NCBI GenBank assembly: GCA_940671915.1
Contig: CALNVZ010003430.1
Location: 20,644,106 to 20,708,105 of the forward strand
Origin: Paracentrotus lividus
Lineage: Eukaryota; Echinodermata; Echinoidea; Camarodonta; Echinidae
Length of the DNA stretch: 64,000 nucleotides
Direction: 5' to 3'
Position numbers and translations under genes: made by a program. The notes beneath the pieces were generated by a model, which was given only the letters and a program-made list of their open reading frames with translations, made no database searches and was not told the DNA's origin. This document shows, in pieces, positions 49,933 through 61,366 of the stretch (its first letter is position 1; every line of letters starts with the position of its first letter).

Positions 49933-50065
49933 CAGTGGTGGATACAGGATTTCAGTATGGGGGGGGGGGCGCTGAAAGTTTCCGATTTTAACATGTACAG
50001 TCAATGAGCGGTTTTCAAATTATAGGGGGGCGCGTCCCCTGCGCCCTCGCCTGGATCCGCCACTG
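49933..50065. mobile_element. hAT-like MITE, CAGTGGCGGATCC ends, 5-bp target duplication CAAAT
   Basis: CAGTGGTGGATACAGG at the left and the inverse CCTGGATCCGCCACTG at the right, with G-rich interior arms. Flanked by CAAAT at 49,928-49,932 and 50,066-50,070. Confidence 0.8.
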
Positions 50066-50070
50066 CAAAT

Positions 50071-51306
50071 CGATCATAAACAGGGGCGCCGGTCTAGGGG
50101 TGCATGGTGCACAGGTCTAAGGGCTAAAGTATAATAATACACGATGGTCTTGATAAATGCGTAAAATAAAAAGATAAGATTGAAAAGTCTGTAACACTCA
50201 CCTCGGATCTTCATCAATGATGGTAACAAATAAGGGACTCGGTGGGACCAGTGATTATATGATACACTTTCCATATTCTCCAGGGCCTAAACAAATTTTG
50301 CCATCTTTCCAAGTAAATCGGTACTTGCTCTCAAAGAAGAAAAAAATCTGTTCGCACTTTGTGATCGCATGAGGCTACAAATTAGATACCCCCTCCACTC
50401 AGGCGGTCAACGTCAAGCACCATGACCAAAAACGTATTATGCTCGTTCCAGATTCTTAGAGATACCCCCTATTTGGAGGGGAAGGGCATTAAAATGACCC
50501 CCTATTACAGGCTTTTCGAGGGGGACAAGGCACCCTGCTACACTGATTGATAATATTTTCACGATGTCAACAACAAATGTGGTATAATTTATTGTGATCT
50601 ATCGGCCACTTTCCAATTCTTCATATTACAGACAGCAACTCTATTCCAATTCATTCGTATTATTGTAAAACATGTACTATAACTGAAGAGAAGATGTTGA
50701 CATTCCAGAGTAAGCGTTTGAAAGCCGGTCTAAAAAAGCAAAAGGTGATATGAAAAATGAAGAAATTGGCAATATATTGGGTAAGAAAGATACACTTCCA
50801 TCTCATCTCTTATGTATTCAAACCCATAAAAGATCTCCAGTAAAACATCAATTGTTGAAGCTTTTAACAGGTATTATGTAAGTGTTGGAAAACCACACGA
50901 GAAAAAATTCCTGTTTATGTCTCCAACTTTACAGACTATTTATCCGACCGTGTATCTTCTTCATTCTTCTTTAACCCTACTTCAAATACTGAAATAATTA
51001 TGTTCTTTCATCCATGAAAATATCTGCATCCCCAGGTCCAGATTCTATTGCTACGTATGTTATAAAGAAGTGTATTCACTCTATTGTAAACCATCTTTGT
51101 TGTATGTTGAATCCTTGTTACAGTATAAGTAGTGGGGCATCTAATGGTCAAAATATGGACTTCCTTTGCTGTCTCGCACTCACCAAAATTGAAATTATGC
51201 ATATTTCTCCGTTTCCCATTGAATTTTGTCCTTCTCTGTTTCCATTCTCTACATTATTTCTGCCTAAACTTAATTTCCCACTTTCTCTTTTTTTATTTCT
51301 TTCTCT

Positions 51307-51308
<2 letters not shown>
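50071..51308. other. Non-coding stretch between genes
   Basis: No gene recognised. The frame at 51,014-51,202 (both strands) has a few protein-like words (MKISASPGPDSIATYVIKKC resembles a decayed reverse-transcriptase fragment, as in LINE open frames), but it is short and isolated. Confidence 0.4.
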
Positions 51309-51338
<30 letters not shown>

Positions 51339-51588
51339 TCTCATTCTCTCTCTCTCTCCAGGCCCGTAACTAGGATTTTTACGGGAGGGTTCGAAATCTG
51401 CCAAAGTGGACCAAAAGGTACATTAAATTTTGTTCACGTCACGCCGGGCGAGCAAAAAGGTGCATCCAAATTTTTTTTCACGTCACGCTGGCCGCGCGAT
51501 AAGATTTAAGATTTTTTAAATCTATTATTTTTTATTTTTTATTTTTTTATTTTTTCAATAGGACCTTTGCCCCCCTAGTTACGGGCCT

Positions 51589-51645
<57 letters not shown>

Positions 51646-51664
51646 CTCTCTCTCTCTCTCTCTC
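51309..51664. repeat. (CT)n microsatellite interrupted by a MITE
   Basis: (CT)n occupies about 51,309-51,358 and 51,590-51,664. The intervening 231 bp is a separate inverted-repeat element inserted into the repeat. Confidence 0.85.
51359..51589. mobile_element. MITE, CAGGCCCGTAACTAGG ends, inserted in (CT)n
   Basis: CAGGCCCGTAACTAGG at the left is matched in inverse by CCTAGTTACGGGCCTG at the right. The 5 bases on each side are CTCTC, compatible with a 5-bp duplication but uninformative in a CT repeat. The CAG-type end fits the hAT-like group above. Confidence 0.7.
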
Positions 51665-52931
51665 TTATGGTTTAATTTAATATACGTCTGTACCTTCCCT
51701 TAACCTTTATTCCGTTTTGCCCCACGTGTGTAAGTTATTATAATCTACATTTAACGTGAAACGATTTCAACAAATATCAATTATATTTCAACAATTTATT
51801 AGTTTAACAACACAATAACCATACTATTTGCATCTTCAGCAGTGTCCTCACTAATTCATTTTTGTGATACTTGGAATGTTAATTTTTTTTTCTATGAAAT
51901 GATTGTTCATAGTAGAACTTTGAGGTTGGTATTTTGAGACAGTTATCATCATTTATTCTTCATTTCCTTCTTCCAGGTTAGCACTATCTGACAATATCTT
52001 TCTTCATTTTTCAGCTAGACCATTCGGGTTCGAACACGAGATGAACGTCGGTTTCAATGCTCGTGACGTCATGAACCACCTAATCACTTGATCTATCAGA
52101 TTCCTTCCCGCGTGACAATCAAAGAATGCCTTCGGTACTAAAAAATCTGACAAATCACTCCAAATTATAATGTGATCAGGTCCTCCTTTTGTCTAGCTGA
52201 ATTTTTTCACCTTTTATATACTGTCTCGTTCAAATGCTTTCGTCCAAAATTAACAAATCAAATCATTCTAATGATAACAATATTTAAAATACGCAGGCCA
52301 ACGTTGTAAGAATAGAAATGGCCTGGTAATCTGTAGAGCAAGTCATATTTGTGTCATAATGATCGAAGCTTTATAAAATGAAATCTTTTCCCCTTTCATT
52401 CTCTTGATTCGGCTTTGATTCTCTTTCAAGAAAAGATTCGTTTTTGTTCTGACACAACTCGAGAACCAATCAGTCTCGTCGTCAGTGTCTGGAACCATCT
52501 GGTCACGTGACCTATCGATTCCCTTCCCGCGTGAAATTTTGAATTTCAAGAAACTCGATATAATCCGAGCAACTTAAAAATTCAAGAGTTTCTGCAGTAC
52601 TAAAGAAATCGACAAGGCACTGTAAAATAGACGTGTGACCAGATGCCATCTTCTTTCTTGCTTTTCAGGAATGTGTACCTTTACTTAGATTTGACTCAGC
52701 CTTGTTTTTATCATCTGAAACTAGTTCATTGATAGTCTCAGCAGACTCTACAACTTTTCTACTTGATTTTTCAAAGAGATGAATAGTTTCGTAAAACATA
52801 ACATAATTCAATTATTGCCTCTTGCTTACAATTTTCATAAAATATTCGCTTAAGCAAATACACGTATAAATTTATAATCATCGTAAATAAGATTTCGGAG
52901 TAGTTCAACATCATAGAAGAAGATGAAATTG
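51665..52931. other. Non-coding stretch and probable 3' UTR of the pseudokinase gene
   Basis: No gene recognised. Two blocks, around 52,010-52,170 and 52,440-52,650, share similar phrases (CGCGTGA...AATTTC, CTAAAAAATCTGACAAATCAC / CTAAAGAAATCGACAAGGCAC, TGTGATCAG/TGTGACCAG), so this is a diverged duplication of about 440 bp spacing. Confidence 0.45.
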
Positions 52932-53886
52932 TCATACGAGTTGTCTCGTTGTCTTCATCTCTCTAATAGCCTTTTCGATTTGTCTCCACGATGGTCGAAG
53001 ACGAGGTTTCATATTGGTCATGTCAGTCGCTAGTTCTCGCAGAGTTTCACTTTTCATCCCCATCTCAATCTGACTCAAAAGCTTTCCTAAAGAATAGATA
53101 TCAGTTTGGACAGACGTCGGGTGCGAATCTAGAACATATTCTGGAGCTAGATGCTGAAAGACAGTACCATCTTTATACCCTTCTATCTCCTCTTTATGTA
53201 AATGGTGATGGTTCAGTGGTATGGTTTGAGTGCAGACGTCTCCCATGTTAATGATAAAGGCTTGCCATCGTTTTTCGGCACAGTCCCACTGCAAGAGAAT
53301 ATTGTCTGGTTTAATGTTGTTATGAAGAAGGCTTTTATCATGCATGGCTTTCACTCCTTGGACAATGTCCACAATGATGTCGAACCAGTTTATTCGAGAG
53401 AGAACCGGGATTTGGAATCTAATAGCCTGATTTAGGGAATAGATGGCTCCCGTTTTCTTATCTCCGATGAATTCCATGACGATTGACGGAGTGCACCCGA
53501 AATCGACGATGCCTAAATAATTAGGGAAGTATTTGAGTTCAGCAAGTGCGAGATGGACTGCCGCTGCCGCGAAGGTACAAGCGTGATTTGAACTTATTAT
53601 CATTTCGTTGTCGTCGTCGTCGTCGTCGTCGTCATCAAAGATATCTCTGCTGTAAGGTACTTTAATGACCACAGTTTCTCCTTGGTATACTCTTAAGAAC
53701 ACTTCACCAAATTTTCCTTGTCCAATGAGGCCATCATCAGTACAAGCTTCAGCTAAGAAAGACAGATAGTCAGGATTCAGGATCTTTGAGTCTGCTTTCA
53801 TACCCAGATCGTTGACAAGAGCTCGATGATAGTAATTCATTCCTTCATACTCAAATTCGTTTCCATTTAGACGATTTCTGTGAAAC
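52932..53886 (-). CDS. Pseudokinase domain exon, last exon, 317 codons
   Basis: The acceptor is TGTATTGTCAG at 53,887. The domain shows a glycine loop GQGKFGEV (about 53,703-53,726) and a beta-3 lysine in VVIKV (about 53,660). The catalytic loop HNNIKPDNILL (about 53,300-53,325) has the HRD aspartate replaced by Asn, though its Lys and Asn remain. NMG stands in place of DFG (about 53,240), again Asp to Asn. An APE motif (QHLAPEYVL) and the DIYSLG helix are present. The beta-3/alpha-C region contains nine consecutive Asp residues. ATP binding is possible but phosphotransfer is unlikely. The frame is intact to a TAA... stop region at 52,932, in contrast to the damaged upstream exons. Confidence 0.85.
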
Positions 53887-53904
53887 CTGACAATACACAT
53901 AGAA

Positions 53905-53954
<50 letters not shown>

Positions 53955-56900
53955 ATTAAAAAGAATTAATAAAAAAGTCAGTGAATATAATTGTGTTCAT
54001 ATAAACTTCTAGTTTATGCCATAATAATTTTATATGCAACATCAGCAATGTGATTTGTTCATCTTTTCATGGCAGCTTAATACGCTTCATAATTAGTTTA
54101 TTATTTCCACTTCATTGCTATTGCTTCATGTGTATATTTTTAATCTGTTTCTAGTATAATAATTGAACGAGGTTAACCGACGAATGATACTTACTCTGAA
54201 AGATTATACTTGAGTTTTCTGATCACGATGTCTTGATTGTAATTCTGGAATCGCAGATCTTCAATCGTTTCTTTCAAATCAAACATCATCTTCGGTTGAC
54301 CATCACTGTTGAAATGAAGAATTTGAAGGATAATTTTTTAAGAAACTGATGTCAGCACAATGAATATAAATTTTGCTTTTTATTATACATTTCAATTGAA
54401 TTTGATTTATAAGTAAATATACAATATTTGAAGCAAAACAAAAAGAAAATCTATTCTTTACAAAGTATTGATATGGAAATAATAGTTATACAAGCACAAT
54501 GATAAATCATACGGATAGTTTTCTTTATGACTTGATCATGTAATAATTCTTACTTGTTTTCTTCTCCCCAATCTCCACTACCTTGGTATGGATCAGCAAC
54601 CATCAGCTAAAGAATGAAACAGGAATATATTCACAAACATCAGTGGCGGATCCAGGATTTAGAGGGGCGTCAGGCCCGATAGGAAGGGGGGGGCGCCGCT
54701 AAAATCATAAAACCACAGTATATGAGGCGAGGCAGGGTACATTTTACATACTCGATATCTATTAATATATCTATCATCTGAATGCTATTCATTTGATAAA
54801 ATCTACGGGATATGAAATATTCAGGTTACATTGGCATAAAAACATCATTTTGAACCCATATTATACCTAATAAAATCAACGCTTTTTTTTCTAAACTTAC
54901 GATATAATAAGACTGATAAATTTTTAGATTGAAAGTCATATCGAGAAAACAACCCCGATATTAGTATTAGAAGTTTTAAACAACGACTTATTCATTATTT
55001 TGATAGTAATTAACTTTCCTTAGAATAAGGATGCAGCCAACTACTTTATACCATTCAACAGGACTACAAAATATTATAAGTATTGTACTGGTAAACAACT
55101 GCGAAAGCAACAAAACAGCCTACCATTTCTTCGAAAGTGGCTTTAGTCTTCTTCAAGTCGTTTACTTCAAGCTGCATGCTATTGTTGTTTTGCTTCATTT
55201 CTTCAAAGGCACTGCACAGGGAAAACACCGTCACCGATTCTCCTACATTATCCAAGAGGCCAAACTGAAACGAGGCGGCTACCAAAGATGCTTTCATTGC
55301 CTGTAAAAGTGTAAGGAAATGGAAGAATTACATAATATCGTAATTAATGATGCAACTTTACTTGGTTAAAGGTCATCAGCAGGTGATTGGTCATGGGATA
55401 GATGTAGAGGTGCTTAAGAAGCAAATCATGAAAGCGGAAAAAACCAAACCAAAACAAAAAGAGAAAGAAAAGAAAAGGGATAGACCCGATTTTTTTTAAA
55501 ATTAAGAAGTAAATAAATAATGTCATCTTGTTCATAGCCATGTAATAATTATTAAAGATCAAATTTTGAAATATTCTAATACCTGAAGTTCATCCGCCAT
55601 TTTGTTCTCATTAGTCTCTGACGTCACAGCCTTGATGTCGAGTAGTCTGACAAGTTCTTGCATCAAAGATAATCTTTCTTTCATGTCCTGGTCGAGGAGA
55701 AAACATTTCAGAAAAAAATACTTTAAAAAATGATTTAATGACACAAAGCAAATTGTATCTTTCCATCTTCCCTCCCATGGTTAATATAGTTTATATTTAC
55801 TATTCAATATGCAATACACCCTTTTAATATGATGATTGTTCGTACCTTGCATTCCTTACGGCTCATCCCGAGTTCTTGTGAGAGATCATCGGAATCTAAA
55901 ACAGTCTCACGAGACTGTTGAAGCTCGTGTTCCACGAGATCTAGCTTCTCCTCCACATCCTGAAATGAACATGTCAAAAGGGAATTTGTAATGTTAACAC
56001 TGTTTTAATCAAACCAGAAAAGAAAGTGAGCAAAAATTGTTGCGAATATAATTTATAATGTAAGTTTAAATAAATTTACATTTTATGTGACATTCAGTCA
56101 ACTCTGCAGAAGTCGACCTTCTATAAGTCGAATAATCACTTGAGTTGAAGCAATTGTTTGGTCCAGATTATATATAAGAGACATTTGTTATTCAACTCTC
56201 ATTAGTCGAATTTTTCCTACGTTGAATAGATTTCTATTGTCCCAAGAGATTCGACTTAGGCTACTTCAATCATAACGTACCTGCCATTCTTGGCAACTGT
56301 TCTCCAACTCCTCAAAACACGTAAGCTCTCGTCTTTCAGCTTCTCCGGCTTCCTCTTGGTACATGTCTATACTCTGGAAAGTTCGTCCACATCCAAAGTA
56401 AAATCCTGGAGGAAAAAGTATAAATTAATTGCTTTCGTTGAATTGATCATCAATGTGCAGTATTATTAAGCTAGTAGACACCGAATGGCGTGTAATCCAC
56501 TAAAATGACTTAAAATCCACTAAAAAGTGAACAAGTATTCTTACCTTGCATTCCTGACGACTCATCTCAAGTTCTTGAGAGAGATCATCGTAATCTCGAA
56601 CAGTCTCACGAGAAAGCTGAATCTCTTGTTTTGCGAGATTGAGTTCCTTCCGCTTCCTAAAATGAAAAGGCAAACAGAATGTTTCAATGTTCACACTCTT
56701 TTAGTTTTACCAAGAAAAGGTGATGAGCATGGTATTTTATAGGATGTGGCAGCGAAGCCAAAGGCATTTTGATGTCTCAGTCTTGATATGGCATACTTTG
56801 TTTGTTTTTGTTTATTCGTTTGTTTTTTTAAATTAATGTCAGCAATCATAACTTACCTGCCATTCTTGGCAGCTCTTTTCCAACTCCTCGTAAACCGACC

Positions 56901-59900
56901 AGCCCCCGTCGCGAAGCGACGGGAACTGACGAACCAGTAGACATATTTAGCGAAGTTTTGAAAATATCTATACATGACCTCAAATTTCGTGGTCAAAAAT
57001 ACCTTATTTGAATTCATACTCACATTGAATCAAATCTTTGAAGTTTTCCTCGAATTGGTGACATCTGCGAATGTTTCACATGAAGTAATCAACTAATAAT
57101 GTAGAAAAATACAGGAAAATTTAGTCCATCAACGTATATCTCTCCGTGCGTGCGTTGTCTTCGCCATACGTCTTCGCACAGTAAAATGACGTCATAGAAA
57201 ATGGCAGCGATGGCACCAACACTATGAGAAGAGACAAGGCAACGGAAAATTCAATTTGGTAAGTCAAGAAGCTCTTATATACTTTCATTTTTAGTCGTTG
57301 TTACGCGTGAAACATCATAAAAACCTTACAACAACATTTTAACATTAGATTGATTAAATTGACGAGTATAATCCTCTGAGCGCTCAATCTTCGCTGATTA
57401 TTTCGCTGTAAATGGAGGTGGTGGAAGTACAGCCCCGTCGCCTTCGGCAACGGGGCTGTGTATAGTTAAACTCCTCGAAAAGTGTGAGCTCTCGTCTTTT
57501 AGCTTCACCGGCTTCTTGTTGGTACACGTCCAGACTCTTGGAAAGTTCGTCCATATCCATTATAAGATCCTGGAAAAGCACGTAATTTGAACTGTCATCT
57601 TTAATAAATAATTTTAACTTGATGAAAAGGGTGAGTGACAAATCACAGACGGGTGGGGTGGGATTCAAATCCAGATTGCCAGATTGATTGAACAATAGTA
57701 AGGGCTTTTCACACCATTATCTAATATTACTTCTAATTTGGATTGAAGAACAACTAAGGATTTTTCACACCATAATCTAATATTACTTCTTATTTAAAAA
57801 AAAATCTCAATAAGATATTATTAATTGGTTATTTATTAAATCATAATTGTTCAGTTGAATTTTCACATCGCACGAGCTCGGCAGTATACCTTCATATCAG
57901 TCAATTCGAATTTAAGATCATTATATAAGATCACTTCCCCCTCGAAATGCTGCCTATTGTTATTAAACAACCCAATATTCTCTTCAAGTATTCTCCATAT
58001 TGACCTACCAGACGCTCTTTTTCTGATGCATCCAGTTTGTGTCTGAGTTCATTCCTCATTCTGTAATCTCGATTATCGTGTGCTGCGACTGGTATGGCTT
58101 GCCGCTTTGAGATAACTGCCAGTCGCAAGTTGTCCTCCTGTAAAAATATCAAAGTTAGGCAATGTCAGGCAACCACGGCAAAGTGTTTTGAATGGACTGT
58201 AGAAATATATTTGGTCTACTCGTTAACCTGTCCATAGGCACATTACTATTCTTATAGGGACTACCCGTTGATACTGTCGTCATATTTATATGGGGGGGGG
58301 GGGCGTAATACGATTCATATCTGTCAGTCTCGTTTGCATTATGAATTCACGATTTAAGTATAAAAGCACTCTATTGAGAATTCTAACAAATCTTCGTGCA
58401 ACTTGTAAGCAAACTTAATTAAGGCGACATTCAGTGATATACTATGTTGCCAACTTTCTTAATTTTGCACATCTATGAAAACTGAATATCAAACAAATTG
58501 GTGAGCAGTTCACTCCTCATTACGTCATAAATATCATCGTCAACACCATCGTCATCATCATACTCATGTAGAAGATTCTGGAGTTTTGTAATCGATGTAT
58601 TTTGAAGCAATAAAAACATTTAAAAAATCGTATTCATACTTACCAGGAATTGAACTTCTTGGTCTGATATTTCTGCTGAGAGTTCTTCATATTCTCTGTG
58701 AAGTCTTTCGAAGTTGATCAAAAGATCCTTGTTTTGTTCAGTCAGATCTTTCACTTTCTCTGCAGAGTCCTGATTTTATAACAGTTCAAAAGTTACATTG
58801 ATATCGTTTATTTCAATTTGTTTGTCAATTTGTTTCATTAATTTCTTTCAAAACCTGTTAACTCTTAACGTGCCGGAGGCCCATAAATGGGCCCATAGCC
58901 CTGGCGTGCCGGAGGCCCATTTATGGGCCCAAAAAAGTTTCAAAAAGTTGTTTCCCTTTTGCCCCCAAAAGGACGTCGAAAATTTACTTTTGAGCTATAA
59001 TTTTGACATGTTTGTTTAGGTGAATAATATGACTTTCTAAATCCATAAAAAAAACGTATGTCATAGTGGAGTTTTTTGTCAGAAAGAGACATTTTATATT
59101 GAAGTATGATAATTTGATCACGACCAAAGAATTTCGAAGCGTCGAGTATGTGTGACGTGTGTTTAGGTACCGGATGTCTATTCAGTTGCGTGCTGTCTTG
59201 CGTGTGTGTCTCATTACACGTGACTCAATGGGGGAAAGAAAAGCGATGAACAATGTGTACTAACCTAGCTTTTACACGGCAAATGAATACATTTTCAATA
59301 AATAGTAAGGCAGATTATGTCATGCTTTCATTTTTATCAAATATGTAAGGGATGTAAATGTCAAAACTAACTTTTGCAAGACCTAATATTAGTTTTTTCT
59401 TACGCCTACTCCTTTGTTCATTGTTTGTTTATTGATGGTCGTATTTACAGATACCATATTCTAAGCTACTGTTATGGTCTGTTTGTTGGGATCTTTATTT
59501 ACTCCACTAAGGGGAACAGTTGTTGTACTGAAACCAGGAATCGATAGCGAGTTCACGGAGCAAAAATGAAAATAGCAGAAGTTCTTATTATAAAGAATAG
59601 AAGGAATTATCATTATCAATTCCTCAAAAAGGCAAAATGCTACTTTTTGTATTTTGCATAAAAAAATAATGTATTTTGCTATATATAAGCATTATTTCCT
59701 ACAAACTGAAATTTCCCTTATCGACATTTCTTATTATTATTATAAATGTCTAATGTATGTGTCAAAAACTATGTTTCGTGAACTCTCAAAACTGTCCTTG
59801 CACTGAACTCTTATATTTGCAATCATCTATTCAGCTTATAATTGGGGCGATGGAAAGTGCGTCAACCTGTCTTGACAATCAACAATTAAATCATACAGGC

Positions 59901-60931
59901 TTGTCATTATAGTGAACAATAGATGTATCTCCATTGAGCGTCTTGAGTTTACCCGCGGTGTGTTTTTGAAATCTTTTCAAAATGTTCAATCCCGGACCTC
60001 TTCATTACGGGGTGATTACGGGGCACGTAGCTGTGAAAGAACAGTCGTTTATGTATATTTTATATGAACATCACAGCACAAAATTGTCCAGAACGGCTGT
60101 TTTCACCTCGCCGGCCCCATCGGGATATGTGAATAAGGCATACGGTCTGATTGAATATAAGTTGAAATCATAATTCATAAATAACAAAGTAAATGGTTTC
60201 AATTAATCTCGAGATCTCTTGAAGATCTGCTAAAAGTAACGAAATATTTCACGATGGAATGTCTTCCCCGCTGACCACCCCCACCCCTCCCCCTCCACAA
60301 TTTCCATGCCTTTCGAATTTAGAAACTTGTAAATTCAGTTATTTAGCGATAATATGTGTATCTTGTCTCTCTCTCTCTCTCTCTATTGCGAATCAGATAT
60401 GTATACCTTTGCACAAACATGCAAGTATACTCTTTTTGATTTTATAATTACAAGTGATAGAGAGGGCGATTTCTATGCATCGAAATGAAACAGAATGTTT
60501 TTTTTTTTAATTGTATCGTGGGATTCGGATCAGAAAAAATAACTGATTTTGAAAGGCTTCCTGATTGTAGACCAGTTTATTGCAATAACATGAACCATAA
60601 TTGAAACGATGCATATATATACTTCTTGAATATTTTTGCACATTATTAGAAGATGAAGATTATAATTATTATTGCCATGAACAAATATAAATGTAATCTG
60701 TTTCCTAATTTTATATATTTCGTATTGAGAGTGTGAGAGAGAGAGAGAGATAGAGAGAGAGGGTGAGCGATTTTTATTAGTGTTTTCCTGAACAAATATA
60801 AATGTAATGATATGATTCCTAATTTCATATATTTTGTATTGAGAGTGAGAGAAGGAAGGAGCGATATTTTATTATATTGCCATGAACAAATATAAATGTA
60901 ATTTGCTTTCTTATTTTATATATTTCGTATT

Positions 60932-60968
<37 letters not shown>

Positions 60969-61042
60969 TGAGCGATTATTATTATTATTGCCATGAACAA
61001 ATGTAAATGTGATTTACTTCCTAATTTTATATATTTCATATT

Positions 61043-61080
<38 letters not shown>

Positions 61081-61333
61081 GACAGAGATATTATTGTTTT
61101 CCTGAACAAATATAAATGTTATGATATTATTCTTTAGTGAATATAGTTTGTATTGAGAGTGAGAGAAGGAGCGATTATAATTGTTATTGACATGAAGAAA
61201 TATAAATGTAATTTGTTTCCTAGTTTTATATATTTCGTATTGAGAGAGAGAGAGAGAAATAGAGAGATATTATTGTAATATAAATTTAATGATATATGTT
61301 TCCTAATTTCATATATTTTATATTGAGAGAGAA

Positions 61334-61366
<33 letters not shown>

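Noticed and set aside
51014-51202. Reverse-transcriptase-like phrase near 51.0 kb
   Set aside because: The similarity of SASPGPDSI to LINE reverse transcriptase is short and isolated, without the rest of the domain, so I do not annotate a retrotransposon.
54641-54750. Full hAT-like MITE in the 54.6-kb intron
   Set aside because: Only the left end is recognisable; no inverse right end or target duplication found.
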